Shown here piece after piece: positions 10,008 through 18,365 of a DNA stretch of 64,000 bases (its first letter is position 1; the number at the start of each line of letters is the position of its first letter). A program made the translations under genes and the position numbers. Source of the stretch: Streptomyces sp. CB00316 (GTDB taxonomy: Bacteria > Actinomycetota > Actinomycetes > Streptomycetales > Streptomycetaceae); the NCBI RefSeq assembly GCF_001905595.1, contig NZ_LIXI01000007.1, forward strand, positions 186,001 through 250,000. Reading direction: 5' to 3'. The notes under the pieces were generated by a model. That model saw nothing but the letters and a program-made list of their open reading frames with translations, did not search any database and was not told where the DNA came from.

Positions 10008-10082
10008 GCCCCGGTAGCCCAATTGGCAGCAGGCAATGGATTCAAAACCCATACAGTGTCGGTTCGAGTCCGACTCGGGGCA
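10008..10082 (+). tRNA. tRNA with CAA anticodon (Leu by anticodon) but a short variable arm
   Basis: A 75-base cloverleaf: acceptor GCCCCGG/TCGGGGC, T arm GTCGG-TTCGAGT-CCGAC, anticodon loop TTCAAAA (10041-10047) giving anticodon CAA, and discriminator A with no encoded CCA. Two features are odd. The D stem (GCCC with AGGC) and the anticodon stem (ATGGA with CCCAT) each contain an A-C mismatch. The variable region is only five bases, whereas leucine tRNAs are class II with a long variable arm. The CAA anticodon would read UUG leucine codons, but the charging identity is uncertain. Confidence 0.75.
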
Positions 10083-10189
10083 CTCTTCCTTCGATTCCAA
10101 GGTCACCTGAGAATCGCAAGGTTTCACGTGATTGCGTGATCACTCCACGTTTTCACTGCGGGCCGACGGAACTCGGCCAGGCTGTCCGC

Positions 10190-10969
10190 GTGTACGACCT
10201 TGGAACACGCAAGAGAGCACTCGCCCTTCTCGCCCAGGGCTCAGCCAGAATTCCGTGAGCCAGCAGACCGGCATATCGCGCGCCGCGATTCGCTCCTGGC
10301 AGACGCGCCTCGAACCGCTCGACGCGAACCGGGGCAAACCCTGCCCGAGGTGCACCGAAGAGCCCACGGCGATCGAGAACCCGTCCGCGTACGCGTACTT
10401 ACTGGGGCTCTACCTCGGCGACGGCTGCATGCATCAGCACAGCGAAGCGAGGCGTGTACTCACTGCGCATCGCGTGCGCCGACGATCGGCCTGGCCTGAT
10501 CGACGCCTGCGCCGAAGCCGTGCAGATCGCGCGACCCCACAACAAGCTCTGCCGGGTGGCAAGTGCGGGCTGCCAGTACGTCACTTCCTTCAGCAAACAC
10601 TGGCCCTGCTTCTTCCCTCAGCACGGCCCCGGCAAGAAGCACGACCGCAGGATCATCTTGGAGCCCTGGCAGCAGCAGATCGTGGACGCCCACCCCTGGG
10701 AATTCATCCGCGGGCTCTTCCACTCCGACGGCTGCCGCATCACCAACTGGGCCACACGCATGGTTCGCGGCGAACGCAAGCGGTACGAATACCCTCGGTA
10801 CTTCTTCACCAACAAGTCCGACGACATCCGCAAGCTCTTCAGCGACACTCTCACCGCCATAGGCGTCGAGTGGACCACCCTCGCGCGCGGCAGCGATCCG
10901 TTCAACATCTCCGTAGCCCGACGGGCATCCGTCGCCCTCGTGGATGCGCACGTCGGGCCTAAATACTGA
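10190..10969 (+). pseudogene. Frameshifted HTH/LAGLIDADG-type protein gene
   Basis: Three segments read as one protein if two frameshifts are repaired. From GTG 10190 the frame gives YDLGTRKRALALLAQG. Near 10238-10242 it must move by one base (apparent 1-base deletion) to read the HTH-like part SQNSVSQQTGISRAAIRSWQ, then CPRC and the first LAGLIDADG-like motif AYLLGLYLGDGC. At 10426-10435 TGCATGCATC, an apparent 4-base TGCA duplication, returns the frame, which then reads STAKRGVYSLRIACAD, the second motif FIRGLFHSDGC, and ends DAHVGPKY at 10969. The intact form would be about 260 residues. Related genes with a homing-endonuclease fold often sit beside tRNA genes in Streptomyces; this one starts about 108 bases after the tRNA. 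As written it cannot make a full protein. Confidence 0.8.
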
Positions 10970-10975
10970 GCCGCC

Positions 10976-12415
10976 CTACTTCGGGCTGTCGTCCTCGCCG
11001 ATGTGGTGGACGCGGACCAGGTTGGTGGAGCCTGCCACGCCGGGCGGGGAGCCGGCGGTGATCACCACGATGTCGCCCTTCGCGCAGCGGCCGATGCGCA
11101 GGAGTTCCTCGTCGACCTGGGCGACCATCGCGTCCGTGGAGTCGACGTGCGGGCCGAGGAAGGTCTCGACGCCCCAGGTGAGGTTGAGCTGGGCGCGGGT
11201 CGCTTCGTCGGGGGTGAAGGCGAGGAGCGGGATGGGTGAGCGGTAGCGGGAGAGGCGTTTGACCGTGTCGCCGCTCTGGGTGAAGGCGACGAGGAACTTG
11301 GCGCCGAGGAAGTCGCCCATCTCGGCGGCGGCTCGGGCGACGGCGCCGCCCTGGGTGCGGGGCTTGTTGCGGTCGGTGAGGGGTGGGAGGCCCTTGGCGA
11401 GGATGTCTTCCTCGGCGGCCTGGACGATGCGGGACATGGTGCGGACGGTCTCGATGGGGTACTTGCCGACGCTGGTCTCGCCGGAGAGCATCACCGCGTC
11501 GGTGCCGTCGATGATCGCGTTGGCGACGTCGGAGGCTTCGGCGCGGGTGGGGCGGGAGTTGTCGATCATCGAGTCGAGCATCTGGGTGGCGACGATGACG
11601 GGTTTGGCGTTGCGCCTGGCGAGCTTGATGGCGCGCTTCTGGACGATCGGGACCTGTTCCAGGGGCATTTCGACGCCGAGGTCGCCGCGGGCGACCATGA
11701 TGCCGTCGAAGGCGGCGACGATGTCGTCGATGTTCTCGACGGCCTGGGGCTTTTCGACCTTGGCGATGACGGGGAGGCGACGGCCTTCCTCGTCCATGAT
11801 GCGGTGGACGTCGTCGATGTCGCGTCCGGTGCGGACGAAGGAGAGGGCGATGAGGTCGGCGCCGGTGCGCAGGGCCCAGCGGAGGTCGTCGATGTCCTTC
11901 TCGGAGAGGGCGGGGACGGAGACGGCGACGCCGGGGAGGTTGAGGCCCTTGTTGTCGGAGACCATGCCGCCTTCGATGACGGTGGTGTGGACGCGGGGGC
12001 CGTCGACGTCGGTGACTTCGAGGGTGACGCGGCCGTCGTCGACGAGGATGCGTTCGCCGGTGGCGACGTCGGCGGCGAGGCCGTCGTAGGTGGTGCCGCA
12101 GATGTCGCCGTCGCCTTCGTTTTCGAGGGGTTCGACGGTGATGGTGAAGGTGTCGCCGCGTTCAAGGAGTACGGGGCCTTCGCGAAAGCGTCCGAGGCGG
12201 ATCTTCGGGCCTTGAAGGTCGGCGAGGATGCCAACGCTGCGGCCGGTCTCTTCGGAGGCCTTGCGGACGTGGTGGTATCGCTGCTCGTGTTCGGCGTAGG
12301 AGCCGTGGCTGAGGTTGAAGCGGGCGATGTCCATTCCCGCTTCGACCAAGGCCTTGATCTGGTCGTATGTGTCGGTTGCCGGACCCAGGGTACAAACGAT
12401 TTTCGCTCGGCGCAT
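10976..12415 (-). CDS. pyk: Pyruvate kinase
   Basis: A 479-residue enzyme of normal length converting phosphoenolpyruvate and ADP to pyruvate and ATP in glycolysis. Visible motifs are the N-terminal RRAKIVCTLGPAT, the catalytic-lysine signature VIAKVEKPQAVENI, and the Mg/PEP site IMVARGDLGVEMP. The C-terminal allosteric domain ends in GSPPGVAGSTNLVRVHHIGED. It begins at ATG 12415 with only a weak ribosome site. Its 3' end converges on the broken LAGLIDADG gene with six bases between stops. A short palindrome at 12433-12448 lies in the promoter region. Confidence 0.97.
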   Translation of the reverse strand: MRRAKIVCTLGPATDTYDQIKALVEAGMDIARFNLSHGSYAEHEQRYHHVRKASEETGRSVGILADLQGPKIRLGRFREGPVLLERGDTFTITVEPLENEGDGDICGTTYDGLAADVATGERILVDDGRVTLEVTDVDGPRVHTTVIEGGMVSDNKGLNLPGVAVSVPALSEKDIDDLRWALRTGADLIALSFVRTGRDIDDVHRIMDEEGRRLPVIAKVEKPQAVENIDDIVAAFDGIMVARGDLGVEMPLEQVPIVQKRAIKLARRNAKPVIVATQMLDSMIDNSRPTRAEASDVANAIIDGTDAVMLSGETSVGKYPIETVRTMSRIVQAAEEDILAKGLPPLTDRNKPRTQGGAVARAAAEMGDFLGAKFLVAFTQSGDTVKRLSRYRSPIPLLAFTPDEATRAQLNLTWGVETFLGPHVDSTDAMVAQVDEELLRIGRCAKGDIVVITAGSPPGVAGSTNLVRVHHIGEDDSPK

Positions 12416-12432
12416 GGTTCGAGCCTAAACCT

Positions 12433-12448
12433 TACCTACGGGTAGGTA
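12433..12448. promoter_or_regulatory. Palindrome in the pyk upstream region
   Basis: TACCTAC-GG-GTAGGTA, a perfect 7-bp inverted repeat with a 2-base centre, 18-33 bases upstream of the pyk ATG. On the minus strand a TTGAGG lies 17 bases before the TACCTA arm, so the palindrome could overlap a promoter -10 region. No known regulator is assigned. Confidence 0.4.
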
Positions 12449-12534
12449 TTTGGCTCGGCATGACACCTCAACAACCTTTGGGTGAAGGGTTATTGACAAG
12501 TGTTGAATTGTGCGGTGGTCCGCTCCGATGAGCG

Positions 12535-13269
12535 TTATCCGAGGGCCGGCGGGATGAGGGTGAAGGACGCTTCGACCTGGGCGTCGATGTTCTGGCGTAC
12601 GGGTTCGAGGTTGATCGGGGCGGCGTCGGCGGCGTCGGCTCCGCCTGCCGCTGCCGCGTAGGGCATGGACTCGGCGAAGGCGGCGCGGCCGAGGGGGGTG
12701 TGGTGGGTGCCGGTGTCGCTGAGTTCGAGGAGGGCGCCGAGGCGGGTGTCGAGGGCTTCGGCGTATTCGCGGGCGCGTTGGAGGGCTTCGCGGACGGCTT
12801 GGCGGCGTGCTGTGGCGTGGTGGGGGGAGGTGGGGCGTAGGGACCACCAGGGGCCGTCGATGCGGGTGAGTTCGTGGTCGGCGAGGCGGGTGATGAGTTC
12901 GCCGAGGGTGGTGAAGTCGCTGAGGCTGGCGGTGAGTTGGATGTGGCCGTGGTAGGCGCGGATGCGTTCGGCGCGGCCGTGGCGGGTGAGTTCGGGGTTG
13001 ATGGTGAGGGTGCCGGTTTCGAGCTTTTCGATGGTGTCGCCGTAGCTCTTGATGAGGTCGAGGGTGGTGGTGTTGCGGTGGGTGAGGTCGTCGAGGGTGG
13101 TGCGGCGGTCGGTGCCGCGGGCGGTGAGGGTGATCGTGATGTGGGCGATTTCGGGGTCGACTTCGAGGTGGGCTTCGCCGCGGACGGTGACGTGGGGGGT
13201 GTCGGGGGTGCCGTAGGGGTGGTGGGTGGTGGGGGTGGATGCGGGCTGGGGCGTGGGGGTTTCGGTCAT
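12535..13269 (-). CDS. SIMPL-domain (DUF541) protein
   Basis: A 244-residue protein with one SIMPL domain from about residue 25: VTVRGEAHLEVDPEIAHITITLTARG is the usual opening beta-strand pair, and the C terminus contains INLEPVRQNIDAQVEASFTL. Bacterial homologues form large rings in the cell envelope, with general roles in oxidative or envelope stress. No clear signal peptide is visible, only a Pro/Thr-rich N terminus, so its location here is uncertain. It is divergent from the 5'-nucleotidase and 119 bases upstream of pyk on the same strand. Confidence 0.85.
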   Translation of the reverse strand: MTETPTPQPASTPTTHHPYGTPDTPHVTVRGEAHLEVDPEIAHITITLTARGTDRRTTLDDLTHRNTTTLDLIKSYGDTIEKLETGTLTINPELTRHGRAERIRAYHGHIQLTASLSDFTTLGELITRLADHELTRIDGPWWSLRPTSPHHATARRQAVREALQRAREYAEALDTRLGALLELSDTGTHHTPLGRAAFAESMPYAAAAGGADAADAAPINLEPVRQNIDAQVEASFTLIPPALG

Positions 13270-13412
13270 GCGTTCACTGTGGCACGGGGGTGGGTGTGGA
13301 GGAGGTGTGTCGGGGGGTCATCGGATCGAAACCTGTGCGGGGTGTTGCGTGGAACGGGGGGCGGGTCAGAATCTACGCGCGTTGCCCGTACTGAACGAGG
13401 AGTGAGTGAGCG

Positions 13413-15230
13413 ATGTCGTTGAACCCCGTGGACCGCAGGACGTTTCTGGGCCGTTCGGCTGCCGCCGGTGCGGGGGTGGCGTTGGCGGGCGGTGCGGTCG
13501 CGGCGGGTACGGCTGAGGCGCACGGCCGGGGTCATAGGCGGCCGGGCAGGCGGTACTCGTTCACGGTGATGGGCACGACGGATCTGCACGGGAACGTCTT
13601 CAACTGGGACTACTTCACCGACAAGGAGTACGACGACGCGGCCCACAACGACGTCGGTCTGGCGAAGATCTCGACGCTGGTGGATCAGGTGCGCCGGGAG
13701 AAGGGGCGCCGGAACACGTTGCTGATCGACGCGGGAGACACCATCCAGGGCACGCAGTTGTCGTACTACTACGCGAAGGTCGATCCGATCACGGCGCGGC
13801 GTGGTCCGGTGCATCCGATGGCGCAGGCGATGAACGCGATCGGGTACGACGCGGCGGCGCTGGGGAATCACGAGTTCAATTACGGGATTCCGGTGCTGCG
13901 GAAGTTCGAGGAGCAGTGTGATTTTCCGCTGCTGGGGGCGAACGCGCTGGATGCGAAGACGTTGCGGCCGGCGTTCGCCCCGTACGTCATCAAGCGGTTG
14001 CGGACGCCGTTCGGGCGGGATGTTCGGGTGGCGGTTCTCGGGTTGACGAATCCGGGGATCGCGATCTGGGACAAGGTGAATGTGGGCGGGAGGATGGTGT
14101 TCCCGGGGTTGGAGGAGCAGGCGGCGAAGTGGGTGCCGAAGCTGCGTTCGATGGGTGCGGATGTGGTGATCGTGTCGGCGCATTCGGGTTCGTCGGGGAC
14201 GTCGTCGTACGGGGATCAGTTGCCGTACGTGGAGAATGCGGCGGGTCTGGTGGCGGAGCAGGTGCCGGGGATCGACGCGATTCTGGTGGGGCACGCGCAT
14301 GTGGAGATCGCCGAGCACTTCGTCACGAACAAGGTGACGGGGAAGCGGGTCGTTCTGTCGGAGCCGGCGAAGTGGGGGCAGCGGCTGACGTTGTTCGATT
14401 TCGATCTGGTGTGGGAGAAGGGGCGCTGGACGGTCGAGAAGGCCGCTTCGCAGGTGCTGAACTCGAATACGGTGACGGAGGACCGGAAGGTGGTTTCGCT
14501 GTTGCGGGACGAGCACCGGAAGGTGGTGGCGTACGTCAATCAGGTGATCGGTACGTCGGTGGTGGCGATGTCGACGGCGGACGCGCCGTGGAAGGACGAG
14601 CCGATCATCGATCTGATCAACCAGGTGCAGGCGGAGACGGTGGCGGCGGCGCTGGCGGGTGGGGAGTACGCGGCGCTGCCGGTGTTGTCGCAGGCGTCGT
14701 GCTTCTCGCGTACGGCGGGGGTTCCGGCCGGTGATGTGACGATCAAGGATGCGGCGGGGCTGTATCCGTTCGAGAACACGCTGGAGGCGCGGCTGCTCAC
14801 GGGCGCGCAGTTGAAGGAGTATCTGGAGTATTCGGCGCGGTATTACGTGCGGACCGCGGCGGGGGGTCCGGTGGATACGGCGAAGCTGACGAATGCGGAC
14901 GGGATTCCGGATTACAACTATGACGCGGTGTCGGGGGTGACGTACGACATCGATATCGCCAAGCCGGTGGGGTCGCGGATCGTCGGGCTGTCCTTCGAGG
15001 GGAAGCCGGTCGATCCGGCGGCTCAGTTCGTGTTCGCCGTGAACAACTACCGGGCGAGCGGTGGGGGTAATTTCCCGCATGTGCCGGGGGCGAAGCAGCT
15101 GTGGGCGAATTCGGACGAGATCCGGAACACGATCATCGCGTGGGTGCGGGAGAAGGGGTCGGTGGATCCGGCGGCGTTCGCTTCGGTGGGGTGGCGGCTG
15201 ACGCGTGAGGGGACGCCGGTCTTCCCGTAG
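13413..15230 (+). CDS. Tat-exported bifunctional metallophosphatase/5'-nucleotidase
   Basis: A 605-residue exported enzyme. The N terminus has a twin-arginine signal (RRTFLGRSAAAGAGVALAGG). The metallophosphatase domain carries the dimetal motifs GTTDLHGN, DAGDTIQGT, GNHEFNYG and GHAHVE, and the C-terminal 5'-nucleotidase domain contains NNYRASGGGNFPHV. It should dephosphorylate extracellular nucleotides or 2',3'-cyclic nucleotides to salvage phosphate and nucleosides. The ATG follows GAGGAG by ten bases. The hairpin at 15254-15287 terminates it. Confidence 0.92.
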   Translation: MSLNPVDRRTFLGRSAAAGAGVALAGGAVAAGTAEAHGRGHRRPGRRYSFTVMGTTDLHGNVFNWDYFTDKEYDDAAHNDVGLAKISTLVDQVRREKGRRNTLLIDAGDTIQGTQLSYYYAKVDPITARRGPVHPMAQAMNAIGYDAAALGNHEFNYGIPVLRKFEEQCDFPLLGANALDAKTLRPAFAPYVIKRLRTPFGRDVRVAVLGLTNPGIAIWDKVNVGGRMVFPGLEEQAAKWVPKLRSMGADVVIVSAHSGSSGTSSYGDQLPYVENAAGLVAEQVPGIDAILVGHAHVEIAEHFVTNKVTGKRVVLSEPAKWGQRLTLFDFDLVWEKGRWTVEKAASQVLNSNTVTEDRKVVSLLRDEHRKVVAYVNQVIGTSVVAMSTADAPWKDEPIIDLINQVQAETVAAALAGGEYAALPVLSQASCFSRTAGVPAGDVTIKDAAGLYPFENTLEARLLTGAQLKEYLEYSARYYVRTAAGGPVDTAKLTNADGIPDYNYDAVSGVTYDIDIAKPVGSRIVGLSFEGKPVDPAAQFVFAVNNYRASGGGNFPHVPGAKQLWANSDEIRNTIIAWVREKGSVDPAAFASVGWRLTREGTPVFP

Positions 15231-15253
15231 CTCTGTGGGGTGTGCTGTTCGTT

Positions 15254-15287
15254 CGGCCCGGGTCTCCGTGGGTGGAGTCCCGGGCCG
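15254..15287. terminator. Bidirectional terminator
   Basis: A 14-bp stem with one mismatch (15254-15267 with 15274-15287) and a 6-base loop between the convergent nucleotidase and monooxygenase genes. Confidence 0.75.
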
Positions 15288-15302
15288 TTCTGTGTCCGGC
15301 GG

Positions 15303-16751
15303 CTAGACGGACTGGCTGAGGGGGATGAGGGCGGGGGCCTGGGCGGGGACTCGGGGGTGGTTGGGGGTGAGGCCGAAGGTGGTGAAGGCGGTGCGTTCGG
15401 GGAGGGGGTAGGGGGTGGTGCCGGTGAGGTTGTTGAGGATGGTGGCGCTGCGCCAGGCGGCGAGGCCGAGGTCGGGGGCGCCGACTCCGTGGGTGTGGCG
15501 TTCGGCGTTCTGTACGTAGACGTGGCCGGTGACGTTGCGGTCGAGGACCAGGCGGTACTGGTCGTCGATGCGGGGGCGGTGGGAGGCGTCGCGGCGGAGG
15601 TAGGGGTCGAGGCCGCCGAGGAGGGCGTCGAGGGGGCGTTCGCGGTAGCCGGTGGCGAGGATGACGGCGTCGGTGGTGAGGCGGGAGCGGGTGCCTTGCT
15701 GGGTGTGTTCGAGGTGGAGTTCGACGCGGGTGTTGGCGAGGCGTCCTGCGGTGCGGACGTGGACGCCGGGGGTGAGGGTGGCGTCGGGCCAGCCGCCGTG
15801 GAGGGTGCGGCGGTAGAGCTCGTCGTGGATGGCGGCGATGGTGTCGGCGTCGATGCCTTTGTGGAGCTGCCATTGGCGGGGGACGAGTTCGTCGCGGGCG
15901 GTTTCGGGGAGGGCGTGGAAGTAGCGGCTGTAGTCGGGGGTGAAGTGCTCCAGGCCGAGCTTGGAATATTCCATGGGGGCGAAGGCCTGGGTGCGGGCGA
16001 GCCAGTGGAGTTTCTCGGCGCCTTCGGGGCGGGCGCGCAGGAGGTCGAGGAAGACTTCGGCGCCGGACTGTCCTGAGCCGATGACGGTGATGTGGTCGGC
16101 GGCGAGGAGGCGTTCGCGGTGGCGGAGGTAGTCGGCGGAGTGGAGTACGGGGACGGACGGGGCTTCGGCGAGGGGGCGCAGGGGTTCGGGGACGAAGGGT
16201 TCGGTGCCGATGCCGAGGGCGATGTGGCGGGCGTAGGCGCGGCCGAGGGCTTCGGCTTCGCCGTCGCGGTCGAGTTGGGTGAAGTCGACTTCGAAGAGTG
16301 CGCGTTCGGTGTTCCAGCGGACGGCGTCGACCTGGTGGCCGAAGTGGAGTCCGGGGAGTTGTTCGCTGACCCAGCGGCAGTAGGCGTCGTATTCGGCTCG
16401 TTGGATGTGGAAGCGCTCGGCGAAGTAGAAGGGGAAGAGGCGGTCGCGGGTGCGGAGGTAGTTGAGGAAGCTCCAGGGGCTGGAGGGGTCGGCGAGGGTG
16501 ACGAGGTCGGCGAGGAAGGGGACTTGGAGGCTGGCGCCGTCGAGGAGGAGGCCGGGGTGCCAGTGGAAGGCGGGGCGTTGTTCGTAGAAGGTCGCGGCGA
16601 GGGGGCGGGGGTCGTCGGGGGCCGCGGGGATGTTGTGGGCGAGGGCGGCGAGGGAGAGGTTGAAGGGGCCGATGCCGATGCCGACGAGGTCGTGCGGCCG
16701 GTCGGGTTCGGGGGTGGGGGCTGGCCGGTCGGGGGCGGGCCGGTCGGTCAT
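15303..16751 (-). CDS. Lysine/ornithine N-monooxygenase (SidA/IucD/PvdA family)
   Basis: A 482-residue flavin-dependent N-hydroxylase. FAD-binding motif LVGIGIGPFNLSLAAL is at about residues 22-37, the NADPH-binding motif is TVIGSGQSGAEVFLDLL, and the C-terminal ATGYRERPLDALL is the family ATGY signature. It should hydroxylate the side-chain amine of lysine, ornithine or a derived diamine, the first step toward hydroxamate or N-N bonded products. The open frame extends far upstream, but ATG 16751 is chosen because it overlaps the decarboxylase stop as ATGA. No acyltransferase or NIS synthetase follows, so it is not a complete desferrioxamine operon. Confidence 0.9.
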   Translation of the reverse strand: MTDRPAPDRPAPTPEPDRPHDLVGIGIGPFNLSLAALAHNIPAAPDDPRPLAATFYEQRPAFHWHPGLLLDGASLQVPFLADLVTLADPSSPWSFLNYLRTRDRLFPFYFAERFHIQRAEYDAYCRWVSEQLPGLHFGHQVDAVRWNTERALFEVDFTQLDRDGEAEALGRAYARHIALGIGTEPFVPEPLRPLAEAPSVPVLHSADYLRHRERLLAADHITVIGSGQSGAEVFLDLLRARPEGAEKLHWLARTQAFAPMEYSKLGLEHFTPDYSRYFHALPETARDELVPRQWQLHKGIDADTIAAIHDELYRRTLHGGWPDATLTPGVHVRTAGRLANTRVELHLEHTQQGTRSRLTTDAVILATGYRERPLDALLGGLDPYLRRDASHRPRIDDQYRLVLDRNVTGHVYVQNAERHTHGVGAPDLGLAAWRSATILNNLTGTTPYPLPERTAFTTFGLTPNHPRVPAQAPALIPLSQSV

Positions 16752-18166
16752 CGCGGGGTGTCGCCTTCTGTGCGGGGGGTGGTGGTGACCGCCAGGTCGG
16801 TGGCGGTGGCGGTGATCAGGTCGATGAGGGCCTGGAGGTCCTGGGGGGTGGTGTGGGGGTTGAGGAGGGTGGCCTTGAGCCAGAGGCGGCCGGCGGCGTG
16901 GGCGCGGCCGAGGACGGCGTGGCCGCGGTTGAGGAGGGTGCGGCGGAGGGTGGCGACGGTGTGGTCGTCGGCGTCGGTGGGGCGGAAGAGGACGGTGCTG
17001 ATGGTGGGGCGTTCGTAGAGGTCGAGGGCGGGGGTCTTGGTGATGAGGTCGGCGAGGTGGTGGGCGGTGGTGAGGGTCCGGTCGATGAGGTCGGCGAGTC
17101 CGGTGCGGCCGAGGGCCTGGAGGGTGACGGCGATCTTGAGGGCGTCGGGCCGGCGGGTGGTGCGCAGGGAGCGGCCCAGGAGGTCGGGGAGGCCGGCTTC
17201 GGTGTCGTCGTCGGCGTTGAGGTAGGGGGCGTGGTGGTGGAGGGGGGTGAGGTGGTGGCGTTCGGGGACGGCGAAGAGGCCGGCGGAGGCGGGTTGCCAG
17301 CCGAGTTTGTGCAGGTCGAGGGTGACGCTCTGGGCGCGGTGGAGGCCGTGGAGGAGGGTGCGGTGGGTGGGGCTGAAGAGGAGGGGTCCGCCGTAGGCCG
17401 CGTCGATGTGGAGTTCGGCGCCGTGGGTGGCGCAGAGGTCGGCGATGGCGTCGAGGGGGTCGATGGCGCCGGTGTCGGTGGTTCCGGCGGTGGCGACGAC
17501 GAGGAGGGGGGGGTGGAGGCGGGTGAGGGCTTCGTCGAGTCCGGTGGGGTCGAGGGTGCCGGTGGGGGCGGGGACGGTGACGGGGTCGGGGAGGCCGAGG
17601 AGCCAGGCGGCGCGGGCGACGCTGTGGTGGGTGTTGGTGGCGCAGACGGTCTGGACGGGGCCGTGGCGTTCGCGGGCGAGGAGGAGGGCGAGTTGGTTGG
17701 CTTCGGTGCCGCCGGTGGTGATGACGGCGTCGGGTGAGGGGGCGTGGGGGTAGATCTCGGCGGCGAGGGCGGTGGTGAGGTCGGCTTCGAGGGCGGAGGC
17801 GGCGGGGGCCTGGTCCCAGGAGTCCATGGAGGGATTGAGGGCGCTGGCGGCGAGGTCGGCTGCTGCTGCGAGGGCGAGGGGTGGGGTGTGGAGGTGGGCG
17901 GCGCAGTGGGGGTGGGCGGGGTCGGCGGCGCCTTCGGTGAGGGCGGTGACGAGAGAGCGGAGGGCGTGGTGGGCGCCGGTGCCGTGGTCGGGGATGAGGG
18001 GGTGGGCGGCGGTGCGGGTGCGGGGGGTGACGGTGTCGGGTCCGCCGGCGGGGAGGGGGCCGTCCCGGAGGGCCGCGCCGTCGTGGAGTGCGGTGAGCAC
18101 GGTGTCGATGAGGGGGCGCAGTGCGGCGGGGCCTGCGGTGCCTCCGGCGAGGGGTGGGGTGGACAT
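16748..18166 (-). CDS. Group II PLP-dependent amino acid decarboxylase
   Basis: A 472-residue fold-type I decarboxylase. The PLP lysine is Lys287 in DLHKLGWQP; the PLP-stacking histidine is in the NTHHSVAR segment near residue 181, and Asp255 in HIDAAYGG contacts the pyridine nitrogen. The LHKLGWQP context looks more like 2,4-diaminobutyrate/lysine decarboxylases than like Streptomyces DesA, so the substrate (lysine, ornithine or diaminobutyrate) is open. It is coupled by a 4-base overlap to the N-monooxygenase, suggesting an N-hydroxy-diamine product. No typical iron-regulator box is visible upstream, and the ribosome site is weak. Confidence 0.88.
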   Translation of the reverse strand: MSTPPLAGGTAGPAALRPLIDTVLTALHDGAALRDGPLPAGGPDTVTPRTRTAAHPLIPDHGTGAHHALRSLVTALTEGAADPAHPHCAAHLHTPPLALAAAADLAASALNPSMDSWDQAPAASALEADLTTALAAEIYPHAPSPDAVITTGGTEANQLALLLARERHGPVQTVCATNTHHSVARAAWLLGLPDPVTVPAPTGTLDPTGLDEALTRLHPPLLVVATAGTTDTGAIDPLDAIADLCATHGAELHIDAAYGGPLLFSPTHRTLLHGLHRAQSVTLDLHKLGWQPASAGLFAVPERHHLTPLHHHAPYLNADDDTEAGLPDLLGRSLRTTRRPDALKIAVTLQALGRTGLADLIDRTLTTAHHLADLITKTPALDLYERPTISTVLFRPTDADDHTVATLRRTLLNRGHAVLGRAHAAGRLWLKATLLNPHTTPQDLQALIDLITATATDLAVTTTPRTEGDTPR

Positions 18167-18365
18167 GGGTGGGGTGGTCCTTCGGGAGGGGCGGGAGTGG
18201 ACATGCCAGCTTGTCCCGGGTTTCGGGGGGCGCGGCCGAAGAGCCCAACGATCTGAACTCGAAAGGGGTACTGGTGGCCGGTGTGGGCCATTTGCCGGGG
18301 GTTCGGGTGGTAAGGGTGTGCGGTTCCGGGACGGGTGTACGGGTGTACGGAACGGGGTCCCGTCG

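Noticed and set aside
9909..10127. N-terminal extension of pdtaR across the tRNA
   Set aside because: The extension has no conserved residues and would translate the tRNA complement. GTG 9908 has a good ribosome site.
16748..18166. Naming the decarboxylase desA
   Set aside because: Its PLP-lysine context is LHKLGWQP, unlike the HKSFFQP context I recall for Streptomyces DesA, and desC/desD are absent.
18167..18365. Iron-regulator (DmdR/IdeR) box in front of the decarboxylase operon
   Set aside because: I looked for TTAGGTTAGSCTAACCTAA-like symmetry and found nothing convincing.
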